Positions 11,042-21,236 of a stretch of 64,000 bases of DNA are shown here, piece after piece. The notes beneath the pieces were generated by a model. It worked only from the letters and a program-made list of their open reading frames with translations. It searched no databases and was not told the DNA's origin. Where the stretch lies: positions 294,502,744 to 294,566,743 of the forward strand of contig OW240916.1 of assembly GCA_933207985.1 (NCBI GenBank), read 5' to 3'. Source of the stretch: Pelobates cultripes (taxonomy: Eukaryota; Chordata; Amphibia; Anura; Pelobatidae). The first letter of the stretch is position 1. The number at the start of each line of letters is the position of its first letter. A program made the position numbers and the translations under genes.

Positions 11042-12375
11042 GGGTCCCTGGATGGAGTCCCTACCAAACTTTGGTCTACAGGCCCAGATGACATTGGACA
11101 CCTAAGTGTCCCACCCGTGGTTCTTACGCTACTAAAGGGAGCTAATCCACCACGAAGACCACAGTACCCATTAAAGCCTGCACAAGCCCTTGCCATCTCC
11201 AAACATGTTGAAGGTTTGTTGGCAAAAGGCACTCTGGTAAAGTGTCAGTGTAACCCCTCTCTATTTTCAGTGAAGAAGACTGAAAAAGGCCAACCTGACC
11301 AATACCGTATGGTTCAAGACTTCCGCGCTGTTAATTATGTCACCAACCGAGACACTGCTGTTGTCCCGAATCCACATACACTGTTGGCACAAGTCCCTCC
11401 AACAGCTAAATGCTTCACTGTGGTTGATCTTGCAAACGCCTTTTTCAGCGTGCCCTTGGATCCCTCTTGCCAATATCTGTTTGCTTTCACACATGATCGC
11501 CAACAGTACACTTGGAGTGTCATGCCTCAAGGTGCACAAAATTCCCCTACTCAATTCGCCAAAGCTATGTCAACTGTCTTAGAACTTTGGCAGAAGTCTC
11601 ACCCTGACGTGGTCCTGCTCCAGTATGTGGATGATCTACTCCTCTGTGCGGATGATCTTCCAACTGCTGAACAAAATTCCGAAGATCTCCTTTGTTTCCT
11701 CGTTGAAGAAGGATGTAAAGCCTCCAGAACGAAACTTCAGTGGTGCCTCTGTGGTATTCTTGGGATATTGCCTTTCCCATGGCACCCGTCACCTAACAAA
11801 GAACAGAGTACTTGCTATTACCAATCTCTCTCTCCCGTCTACTCACCAAACTCTTCATGCCGTCTTGGGCCTCATCACATACTGCAGGTCTTGGATCCCT
11901 GAGGCTTCTCAGCTCATGCAACCTCTCTATGATGCCTTGAAGACTGAACCATTTTCATTGTCTTTAACAGCTCGCTCCTGCTACTATGCCCTTCAAAGGG
12001 CCATCTCCTCTGCTCCAGCTTTGGGCCTACCTAACCATCAGCAACCATTCAAACTTTTTGTCTCTGAAAAGATGGGCCATGCTTCAGGGGTCCTTACACA
12101 ATCACATGGTTCCCGTCAACGCCCTATTGGTTATTTTTCATGCATGCTGAACCCCGTGGCTCGAGGCGGTCCTTCTTGTTTACGTGCTGTTTGCTTCCAG
12201 TGCCCTGCTGGACAAAACTAATGACTTTGTTCTCGGACATAAACTCACTGTCCTTGCTCCCCATGATATCACGGCCATCCTGAATCAAGTCCAACCGAAA
12301 TATCTCTCCTCCCAGAGACACCTCCGCCTTCAAACCTCCCTGATAATATCACTCTACAAAGATGTTACTCTTTGA
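11042..12375 (+). pseudogene. pol: ERV reverse transcriptase and connection region, frameshifted
   Basis: Reverse transcriptase fingers and palm are recognisable in one frame: RMVQDFRAVN (near 11308), VPNPHTLL (near 11366), VVDLANAFFSVPL (near 11422), MPQGAQNSPTQF (near 11522) and the catalytic Y-V-D-D at 11624-11635. These motif forms are those of gamma/epsilon (class I) retroviruses. The frame shifts near 11745 into the thumb and connection (FLGYCLSHG, then LTQSHGSRQRPIGYFS), shifts again near 12190 (LTVLAPHDITAILNQ) and again near 12373 (NPATILPLP). No RNase H catalytic domain or integrase follows. The gene cannot produce an active enzyme as it stands. Confidence 0.85.
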
Positions 12376-12399
12376 ACCCGGCCACTATTCTGCCACTTC

Positions 12400-12740
12400 C
12401 CAAGGGGGGAGTAGCACAATACTGGTACAGTCTGGACATAAATCCTGATGTTCATATGGACCTTCAAGTGAAAAAGCCCATGGTTCCACATGACGAACAA
12501 CCTGAGGGCTACTTACATTGTACCCTGTGGTTCAGGAATACCCCAGGTCCTGACCCATACTATGAAGAAGAATTATTTAGCCTGGTGGAAATACGCATCA
12601 CCCTGACAGACCTGTTCTGTGACTCCAGAGGAGTCACATTTTATACCACCACTGGGAGGTGGCAGTTCCTCATATCTCTTTCACCAAATCTCTCATGGAA
12701 AGAACTCTCTCCAATGGCCAAAACATGGAGCAGCCTCTAG
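12400..12740 (+). pseudogene. Open 3' stretch of the ERV, possible envelope fragment
   Basis: After the connection-domain motif NPATILPLP the same frame stays open to 12740, but the sequence no longer resembles class I pol. It encodes a tyrosine- and tryptophan-containing stretch with cysteine-flanked segments (HCTLWF near 12516; LFCDSRG near 12612). An internal deletion fusing pol to part of env is one explanation, and unrelated host or repeat sequence is another. The stretch stops where a MITE begins at about 12734. I do not recognise the domain. Confidence 0.3.
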
Positions 12741-12883
12741 AGGCTGGATTAACCATATTATAAACATAGCAGTTTCTCTGAAACTGCTATGTTTATTAAA
12801 AAAAGGGTTAAGCCTAGCTGGACCAGGCACCCAGACCACATCATTAAGCTGAAGTGGTCTGGGTGCCTATAGTGGTCCTTTAA
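12734..12883 (+). mobile_element. Family A MITE, right half only
   Basis: It begins within the CCTCTAGAGG module and contains the hairpin AACATAGCAGTTTCTCTGAA... and the CACCCAGACCACA...GTGGTCTGGGTG hairpin. It ends AGTGGTCC-TTTAA at 12871-12883. The left half (about 330 bp in the intact copy at 62846-63328) is missing and is replaced directly by ERV sequence, so the ERV/MITE joint at about 12733 is a deletion breakpoint. A further 28-bp fragment of the same terminus lies at 13765-13792. Confidence 0.8.
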
Positions 12884-14200
12884 GCTGTAGAACCATGACA
12901 GCAACTATTGTAAGTCAATGGGGGATTTAGAGTGGTGTGTGCCATTATTCTGAATCTCCTATGGCCACGAGACACTGCCATTTGACTGATATAGAGTAGG
13001 GAAAAGACTTTGCAGAGTGGATCCAGAAGGATAATTATTTTTAAAAAAAATAACGAAAGCAGCTTCCTGCTGCATTATTCCATTGATTCTCTGTGACACG
13101 CCTTTTCACAAAGCATCTTTGATAAACTATAGGTTTGCAGCTCAGATCAGAATGTAAATTAAACCCTAATATAACATCTACTTTAACAGTAATTCCTCAG
13201 CTACATTTTTATTTTAATACAATACCTCACACCTACATTTCATAATCCGGTGACAATTACCAAATTCGGTGGGCCCAAGCAAATCTGCAGCAATTGCCTG
13301 GATACACTTGGTGTCAGGATTAAATTATGTGCTACTGCATCTGAATCCTATACAAGTATAAGATTTGTAAGATTTACAAATTAACGATTTTAAACTGAAT
13401 AGGGGCCAAATGCATCCACAAATCTTTCATTGGCTTTTTCTGTCCACCCTATTGTCCCCACCTGTGGTAACAGGTAGGGGCTATTTGATACAATAACGGG
13501 GGTTATGTGTCCTTGCCACAGACTGAGCTCTCATAGCGGGAAACCCCTATATAAGCTTTCCTAGAGTATGGTAGCTATTATATCTGGTGGGAAAACTTCC
13601 CATGTTATGCAATATCAGTGAGAAGGATCTTTTCACCCCCAAGCACTGGCCAGCTGCCAAATAATTAACCCTAGCACCGCCAAAGATATTTTAACTATTT
13701 GCCCACTGTCTGCTAGCGCGATAAATTTGTTTTTTAAAAATCCAAGCTCGAAATTTAAGCATTCGGTCTGGGTGCCTATAGTGTCCCTTTAAATGATGTA
13801 CACCCATATGAGGTGCTGATCATATGCTCCACTCCCGGACTACCAGGGTCCCTGTTACATCCTCACTGGACAATCAGAGGTTTTAACCCACTCCTGCTCA
13901 AGGTAAGCAGGAGAGGAGCAAAAAAAACCATCCAATCCAACGCTTATTCTCCTCCCACATACATACACAACACTGTCTGCCCACCCTCACAACACTCTGT
14001 CAACAATCCACATACACAAAGCCTCGATCACATTCAGAAGCCTTCAGCAGATGCGGAATGGTGGGAAGACAGTGGGAATTGCTAGTTAGGAGGATAACTA
14101 GAATCGGGCAAAGAAATATTGGGCATAAAGGCAGAAAATTAGGGAACATAAACAGATATGTAGCATGGCAGAGATAGAAAGATACTTAAAGGGTTACTTC
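12884..14200. other. Gene-free spacer
   Basis: No gene, LTR or complete transposon was recognised. The stretch holds AT-rich unique-looking sequence and the MITE terminus fragment at 13765-13792 (GGTCTGGGTGCCTATAGTG then TCCCTTTAA). An open frame at 13813-14085 shows no recognisable domain and no splice context and is not annotated as a gene. Confidence 0.5.
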
Positions 14201-14500
14201 AACCAAAAACACTGGTCCCAACATTTCAAAAGGCCCAACTGGGAAACTTTAACTTTCGGGGAGTGGTCAGGAGCAAGGCTATTCTGAGAAATTTGAACTG
14301 ATTTACTAATAATTTAACAACTGTAATATGTTAGAGTAAGAACAATGTATTTTATTTACATGGAGAGATTTCTGAGCACATTTATTGTAGTTTAAAGATA
14401 CATTACTGGGCGTATTCATTTTGTATTCCTCTGTTGTATACATCAACAATGTGGAGCTCAGGGGTCAAGTCCTGAGGAAAAAGGTGTGGGAACTCACCCA
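14200..14500. repeat. Dispersed repeat (copy of 28328-28575)
   Basis: The segment containing GGCTATTCTGAGAAATTT, ACAATGTAT and CAACAATGTGGAGCTC reappears in the same order near 28360-28505 with substitutions. A third partial copy is at about 15447-15520 (GGAGCTCTTACAAAAGAGGGACATTA). The ends are not defined and no class is assigned. Confidence 0.45.
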
Positions 14501-14554
14501 AGATTCCCGCCTCCCCCCCCTTAAAAAAAAAAAAAATTACACTCCTATGCATAT

Positions 14555-14995
14555 AGTGCAGTGCAGGGTGTGTATAATGAATGTAGTGTGTTTGTAGTGA
14601 ATGCAGAGTATGAATAATAAATGTAGTGTTTGTAGTGAGTGCAGTGTGAATAATAATTGTAGTGTATTTGTAGGGAGTGCAGAGTGTGTATAATGAATGC
14701 AGTGTGTATAACAAATGTAGTGTATTTGTAGTGAGTGCAGTGTGTATAATAAATGTAGTGTGTTTGTAGTGAGTGCAGTGTGTATAGTGAATGTAGTGTT
14801 TTTGTAGTGAGTGCAGAGTGTGTATAGTGAATGTAGTGAGTGCAGAGTGTGTATAATGAATGTAGTGTGTAGTGAGTGCAGAATGTGTATAGTGAATGTA
14901 GTGTGTTTGTAGTGAGTGAAGAGTGTGTATAATGAATGCAGCGTGTTTGTAGTGAGTGAAGAGTGTGTATAATGAATGCAGCGTGTGCTGGATGA
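14555..14995. repeat. 38-bp minisatellite
   Basis: About eleven variable units carry the core GTAGTGAGTGCAG followed by TGTGTATAATGAATG. Core starts at 14728, 14766 and 14804 give a 38-bp period. The repeat is G/T-rich on the + strand. Long minus-strand frames over it are repeat translations, not genes. Confidence 0.85.
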
Positions 14996-15190
14996 TGTGT
15001 GTGTGCGCGCTGGATGACGTGTGTGATGTTGGATGATGTGGGTGTGTGAGTGCTGGATGATGGGGAGGGGAAGCATTTTTTTTTTTACTTTATGTGTTTG
15101 TTTATTTTATTCCCCCCTCCCTGCTTCTTACCTTGTCAGGGAGGGGGGAGATCGCCTGGTGGTCCGGTGGAGGGAGCCAGCCGCTGCACA

Positions 15191-15330
15191 CAGGAGCCAT
15201 CGCACTCTGTGTTCCCTCTCCAGCTCTAACTCTCGCGAGACTCGCCTGTGCGGAGCGTTGCCATGGTAACAGCCGCGGGTCTCGCGAGAGTAATAGCTGG
15301 AGAGGGAACACAGCGTGTGATGGCCCCTCT
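15191..15330. repeat. CpG-rich palindrome with TCTCGCGAGA cores
   Basis: The left arm (about 15191-15240) and right arm (about 15280-15329) are near-perfect reverse complements, including GTGTTCCCTCTCCAGCT and CTCTCGCGAGA. The loop of about 40 bp contains GTTGCCATGGTAAC, itself a perfect palindrome. TCTCGCGAGA is a known bidirectional promoter element in vertebrates, here present twice. It is most simply the core of a GC-rich MITE; regulatory activity is possible but not shown. Confidence 0.65.
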
Positions 15331-15859
15331 GTACAGGTAGCAGGGCCGGTCCTGCAGGACAGGTAACGGGAACGGCGTTCCTGCTTTGGAAAAAGTGCAG
15401 GAACGCCATTCCCATGCGTTCCTTCAGGACTCGAGCCCTGGTGGAGCTCTTACAAAAGAGGGACATTACAATAGAAGAGAGGGGTTTAGGCTTAAAATAG
15501 GGACTGTGCCTTCTAAATAGTAACCCATTCTATGCTGGTCTGCCTTCCCACTCCATCTGCAAAAAAAACCCCAAAGATAAAAAGCTTAAACTTACCTCTT
15601 TTCCCTCGGTGAGTGCATGTAGTCCCTCTGCCCAATCATCCTTTCCTGATGTCATTCCCTTTTTTTTATGGAGGGGGCAGGGAGGACAGATGTGTTGGCA
15701 TAAAGGGGGCTGTGCTGCCATTAGCTGTCTGGCGACAGCATACGATATGTGCAATGCATCAGACGCCAATTTTGCACAGAATTGATATGGCAGAGTTACA
15801 TCTCCAGGAACAAAGGGATTCATCTCTATATGTGCAGTGTTTCAAAGTGAAACTGCTCA

Positions 15860-17180
15860 TTATTATTATTTTATTATTTGTAATATTATTTATAAAGCGC
15901 CAGCAAATTCCTTAGCGCTGTACAGTGGGTGGACTAACAGACAAGTTGGACGCACAGGAACAGAGGGGTTGAGGGCCCTGCTCAATGAGCTTACGTGCTA
16001 GTAGGAGGGGGTGACACAAATGGGAAAAGTATTCACTGAGTGCTTAGTAGGTTATTTTTCCACAGTTGCAGAAAAGGAATCAGGGTGCGAGGAGGGAAAG
16101 CTGCTAACACTTTAATTGATATGCTTTCCTGAAAAAGTGAGTTTTCAATGATTTTTTGAAGGAGTGGAGGCTTGGTGAAAGTCTAACGGAAAAGGGAAGG
16201 GAGTTCCACAGGAATGGTGCAGCCCTGGAGAAGTCTTGGAGGCGAGCATCAGAGGTGGGAGTACGGACAGAGGATAGACGAAGGTCTTTGGCAGAGCGCA
16301 GGGGCCTAGACGGGACATACTTGTGTATTAGGGAAGATAGGTAGGTTGGAGCAGCATGTGTAGGGACTTGTAAGCGAGCACTTGAATCTTAAATTGAGCC
16401 CTATATCTAACTGGAAGCCAAGGTAGGTAGTGACAGCGGGGTCAGGCATAGGGGGTGCGGGCAGACAGGACAATGAGTCTTGCCACCGCGTTCATTAAAG
16501 ATTGCAGAGGTGCAACCTGCGAACACGTAAGACCACTGAGAAGGGGGATTGCAACAGTCAAAGCAAGAGAACAACGGCATGGATCAGCACCTAAGCCTCA
16601 TCAGGTGTTAAATAGTGGCGGATGTGAGCTATGCTTTTGAGATGGAAGCGACAGGATTTGACGATCGACTGGACATGAGGAATGAAGAAGAGGTCGGAGT
16701 TAAAGAGAACACCTAGGCAGTGAGCCTGCGAGGTAGAGGTGATGGTGGCGCCGTTGACTTGGAGGAAAACAGACAATGGTGTTGCAACACTTGAGGGAGA
16801 AAATAAGTTCTGTTTTGGACAGGTTGAGTTTAAGGATGTGAGCAGCCATTGAGTTGGAAATTGCAGAGAGGCAGAGACATTTGTCAAGATGGGCAGGGAG
16901 AGATCAGGGGAGGACAGGTAGATTCGCATGTAATCCACATATAAATTATATTGGAAGCCAAAGGAGCTGATGAGTTTACCAAGGGAGGCAGTATAGATGG
17001 AGAAGAGTAGGGGACCAAGGACTGAACCTTGGGGGACACCAACAGAGAGGGGTGCATAAAAGGCAGAGCCAGATAAATTAACACTGAAAGAGTACTGGGA
17101 GAGGTAGGAGAGGCACATAGAGGCTTCAGGCACCATGACCACTTCAAATCGCAGCAGTGGACATGGTGGATTTAGCTTGG
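15860..17180 (-). mobile_element. 5'-truncated LINE (CR1/L2/Rex1-like), 3' end at 15860
   Basis: On the minus strand a reverse transcriptase fragment (17142 down to 16591) contains [16 protein letters not shown] and the palm motif mutated to Y-V-D-Y in place of Y-A-D-D. A thumb segment with [10 protein letters not shown] and [10 protein letters not shown] follows. Downstream comes a long 3' tail ending in the GTACAGCGCTAAGGAATTTG...GGCGCTTTATAAATAATA motif and an ATT-rich microsatellite. This 3' motif is typical of L2/CR1-group LINEs. The altered active site and truncation make it inactive. Confidence 0.8.
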
Positions 17181-17189
17181 ATTAACCCT

Positions 17190-17623
17190 TTAACCCCTTA
17201 AGGACCAAACTTCTGGAATAAAAGGGAATCACGACATGTCACGTGTCCTTAAAGGACCACTCTAGGCACCTAGACCACTTCAGCTTAATGAAGTGGTCTG
17301 GGTGCCAGGTCCAGCTAGGGGTAACCCTTTTTTTAATAAACATAGCAGTTTCAGAGAAACTGCTATGTTTATGTTAGGGTTAATCCAGCCCTCAAATCCT
17401 CTAGTGGCTGTCTCATTGACAGCCGCTAGAGGCGCTTGCGTGATTCTCACTGTGAAAATCACCGTGAGAACACGCCAGTGTCAATAGGAAAGTATTGTAA
17501 TCTTTCCTCTCCCCAGAGCCCGGCGGGAGGGGGACCCTGAGGGTGGGGGCACCCTCAGGGCACTATAGTGCCAGGAAAACGAGTATGTTTTCCTGGCACT
17601 ATAGTGGTCCTTTAAGGAGTTAA
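17190..17623. mobile_element. Family B MITE interrupted by a family A MITE
   Basis: B is a short (76-80 bp) palindromic element with ends TTAACCCCTTAAGGAC and GTCCTTAAGGGGTTAA. Here its left part spans 17190-17252 and its right tip is 17612-17623. Between them lies family A (17253-17611), inserted exactly at B's right subterminal TTAA, which is duplicated (17249-17252 and 17612-17615). Confidence 0.85.
17253..17611 (-). mobile_element. Family A MITE (TTAA target, Kolobok/T2-like), complete ends
   Basis: The ends AGGACCACTCTAGG and CACTATAGTGGTCCT form terminal inverted repeats flanked by TTAA duplications. Internal hairpins in order: GCACCTAGACCACTTC/GAAGTGGTCTGGGTGC, AACATAGCAGTTTC/GAAACTGCTATGTT, CTAGTGGCTGTC/GACAGCCGCTAG, TCACTGTGA/TCACCGTGA, and CCTGGCACTATAG at the end. 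It is shorter than the 483-bp copy at 62846, having lost the CG-rich hairpin. The orientation is opposite to that copy. Confidence 0.85.
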
Positions 17624-17795
17624 AAAAGGGACTTGGAGAAAGAAATTAGAGAAATAATTGCAGAGGGCGCAACTAGGGATAGGAAAATGAGTTTGTAACC
17701 TCTTCATAACCAGAGTACTACATGAAATATAAAAAAAAAATCAACGGTATCAAACTTTTCCTGCAACAACTAATAACCAGTTCAATAAAGGAAGA

Positions 17796-17834
<39 letters not shown>

Positions 17835-17975
17835 AAAAAAAAAAAAAAGCTTTGCTTGATTTGCCCATAATGCTCCCTGCTGTTCCCTTTTTGCGTTTCC
17901 TAATAAAGTTTATTGAAGCAAAACAAAAAAAAGTTCTATGAGAAGAAAAAGTGCCGATCAAAACAATGTAAGCCG
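17624..17975. other. Spacer upstream of the FCHO2 promoter
   Basis: AT-rich sequence with a (TA)n microsatellite at about 17801-17831, followed by an A-run. No gene or recognised transposon was seen. Confidence 0.5.
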
Positions 17976-17979
17976 CTGG

Positions 17980-18229
17980 TACGGGGGCGCGCACGCTCTC
18001 CGGGCGGCGCGCACGGCGTGTGCTCCCCTGCCCTCGGCCTGTCCTGGCTGCGCATGCGCGGTGTCAGTTCCAGCAGCAGAGGGAGGAGGAGGAGGGGGTG
18101 GAGGTGAGGGATACAGGCGGTCTCCATAGCTCGGGAGAAGAGCCGTCAGGGGACAGTAATACGGAGCCGGCCAGGCCCAGGCCACCTTGGAGGATACCCC
18201 GCGGGAGTCATTGTCCCTCTGCCCTCACC
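17980..18229 (+). promoter_or_regulatory. FCHO2: CpG-rich FCHO2 promoter and 5' UTR with NRF1-type palindrome
   Basis: GC content and CpG density jump from about 17980 to about 18330 in an otherwise AT-rich window. The 12-mer TGCGCATGCGCG (18049-18060) is a perfect NRF1-type site. Clusters of GGGCG and GCGCGC lie around 17988-18015 and a purine-rich GGAGG tract is at 18080-18100. There is no TATA box, as is usual for housekeeping CpG-island promoters. The start site is probably between about 18060 and 18180 (inference). An ATG inside the NRF1 site (18054) is out of frame with FCHO2 and would give a 17-codon upstream frame only if transcription starts upstream of it. Confidence 0.75.
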
Positions 18230-18262
18230 ATGGTCATGGCGTTATTCGTGGAGAGTTTCTGG
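18230..18262 (+). CDS. FCHO2: FCHO2 coding exon 1
   Basis: This encodes residues 1-11 ([11 protein letters not shown]). The start ATG has a strong Kozak context (ACCATGG). The frame upstream is open but lacks an in-frame ATG, which supports this start. A GTGAGC donor follows at 18263, phase 0. The F-BAR domain begins immediately. Confidence 0.95.
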
Positions 18263-21151
18263 GTGAGCTCGATTTCCTTCCTGGCCGGTGTCCGGCCTCC
18301 CATTCCCTCCCTGTGGGCACCTCCTGGGGATCCCAGCCTGGGGCTGGCAGCTCCACCTAGCCTCCCAGCACCCCTATCACTTTAATCAGCTGCTGGCCAG
18401 TGTATGAAAAGTGCTGCCCAGGAGTGTCATTCACAGTCTGTAAGAGGAAAACAATACAGCTTAATAAAACTGGGACCCCCTTTCCATGATTTAATAAAGG
18501 CTGTGCATTGCACTGGGACCCCCTTTCCATGATTTAATAAAGGCTGTGCATTGCACTAGGACCCCCTTTCCATGATTTAATAAAGGCTGTGCATTGCACT
18601 AGGACCCCCTTTCCATGATTTAATAAAGGCTGTGCATTGCACTGGGACCCCCTTTCTATGATTTAATAAAGGCTGTGCATTGCACTAGGACCCCCTTTCC
18701 ATGATTTAATAAAGGCTGTGCATTGCACTGGGACCCCCTCTCCGTGATTTAATAAAGGCTGTGCATTGCACTGGGACCCCCTCTCCGTGATTTAATAAAG
18801 GCTGTGCATTGCACTGGGACCCCCTTTCCATGATTTAATAAAGGCTGTGCATTGCACTGGGACCCCCTTTCCATGATTTAATAAAGGCTGTGCATTACAC
18901 TGGGACCCCCTTTCCATGATTTAATAAAGGCTGTGCATTGCACTAGGACCCCCTTTCCATGATTTAATAAAAGCTGTGCATTGCACTGGGACCCCCTTTC
19001 CATGATTTAATAAAGGCTGTGCATTGCACTGGGACCCCCTTTCTATGATTTAATAAAAGCTGTGCATTGCACTGGGACCCCCTTTCCATGATTCAGTTAT
19101 ATATTTCCCCTCAGTAGAATGTGCTTTAGGTATATAGCAGGGCAGCACTTTTTCTGCACTGGCCACCAGTTTAAATAAGTTATAGGTTTCTTGGAGTGCG
19201 AGGTGAATCTGGCAGTGGGTTACCCATGGCACAAAATATTGCCGTGCACCGGTTTGTACCTATTCACAAAATAATGAAAATGTAATGAATTAAAATGCGC
19301 ATTGCTAAATTAATGTTAAGCTAGCAGAATTAAAATATATATATTTTTATATATATTCTTTTCCTACAAGTCAGCTATTTTAGTTTCTGTTTGACATTAG
19401 ATAGCTCAGTGAATTTAATACTAAACTGCAAATTAAATATAAATCAAATTGTGTGATTTGGAATAATTCTTAATGTATCTTCTGTAGCCTCCTCTTAGCC
19501 ATGGCCGCCTATGTTAAGCAGAATGGAATGCAGTTAATAAGAATATAGATAGATCTCCGGTATGAATTTTATTTTTTATTTGGAAATTGGTAACTTGGCA
19601 TTTTCAGTTGGCTACAAGAACATCTAGTGTACCTTATTCATAACTACTAACATAACTTAAGTTAATAACCCTTAAATATGAATTTACCTTCAAATATGGG
19701 CAGTGTTTTTCTTTGTTTCTTTGTCTATGTTACTAGCCGCGCACATCAGTACTTGCTGGTTTTTGCAATGCTTATTCTTGCGTTCTTAAAGTTGAAGACA
19801 ATGATGATTAAAAAATAAAGATCAGGAAGTAACTTACCTTCAAAATTTCATTAAATGCAGTGTTTAGTTGGTCCTTCTGCAGCTGGAAGAGAATGTATCC
19901 CATAAACATCTGCATAGCATGGGGTTTAGAAGAAAAGTAGTTTGACCCCAAAAGCTGGTCCACTCATTGTAAAGGACAGGGTGGTACTGCTGTGTAAAAT
20001 GACAGCAGCCATACTGCATCTGCTGTGAATTTACCCATGGATCTGTTCATTAGAACTGGGCTATGTGTACAGCGCTACGGAATTTGTTGGCACTATATAA
20101 GCAGTAATAATAACGTGTAGCCCTTAGCAGTCGTCTGCAGTTCATCTACCACTTTGGGGAGGAGATACTTCAGCTCAAGTTAAACATATTAATTTTGACA
20201 AAATTAACACAGGCAGTCTGGAATACTTGTTGGGGCTGCTTGATTGACAGCTTTGTCTGGCAGGGCTAGAGCTGCAGCAATTTTACAAATTGCTACAGTT
20301 CTAAGCCACTCTCAGAGAATTGGTACAGGGTATTCATGTCCTATTAATTTGTTATACTTAGCGTGACCCTTTAACCCCTTAAGGACACGACATGTGACAT
20401 GTCATGATTCCCTTTTATTCCAGAAGTTTGGTCCTTAAGGGGTTAAGCAGTGATTTTGAAAGACCAATAGAATCCAGCACAAAAGGTAGAGAATGTTGCA
20501 CAAATGAGTGATGATTTACCTTGACTCACTAAATGCTTTTTAGTTATATTTTACAAGATGCCAGCAAGCCTTCAGCCTGGCTGAGTACTGGGGGAAACAT
20601 AGTTAAAAGTAAAATAACCAAACATTTGGGGTGTCATAGATAGCCATTATTGAGTTAGATAATATGAAATTCTCCTCTATCAATAACTGCTTATTACATG
20701 CTAGCAGAACATAATGGAAAGCATGGTGCACAACAGATGGAGTGCCACGTCTTAGTGTGTGTATGCAATCTGCTCATCAGTAAATTTATCTATGGCCAAC
20801 AACTGTTACATTATTTAACGTCTCAGTGGTCTTGGTGAGATAGCGCAGTGGTTAGAACTCCAACTGCAGGATCTCCGTGTTTGGTTGTTCCTGACAAGGT
20901 CAGTGCCTTTCAGCCTTCCAGGGTAGATAAACTGCTACTATCCAGAACACTTTTTAATATATTAACAATTTTCAAAAATTGAGTCACAGAAATAGATATA
21001 TATGAGATATACCGGAACAAAAGGAATAGAGAAAACTGAGCACAATCCAAATTTTACTTTAAGCAAATTTAAACTGACTTTGATATTTTTATTACGTGTG
21101 TGTGTGTATGTATATGTATGTGTATGTGTGTGTGTATATATATATATATAT

Positions 21152-21187
<36 letters not shown>

Positions 21188-21201
21188 TATATGTATGTGT
21201 A

Positions 21202-21236
<35 letters not shown>

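Noticed and set aside
14403..15076. Minus-strand frames rich in His, Thr, Leu and Tyr
   Set aside because: They follow the 38-bp minisatellite exactly and change with its units.
12884..15860. Search for the 3' LTR of the ERV downstream of the pol relic
   Set aside because: No second copy of the LTR ends or its AATAAA region was found here or elsewhere in the window; the element is truncated at about 12733.
18020..18385. Open frame running through FCHO2 exon 1 in frame
   Set aside because: It begins at GTG, not ATG, in the 5' UTR and runs past the exon 1 donor into intron 1; ATG 18230 is the proper start.
20831..20905. Possible tRNA gene
   Set aside because: Only an A-box-like half; no acceptor stem pairing and a degenerate B-box. 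Retained as a SINE candidate.
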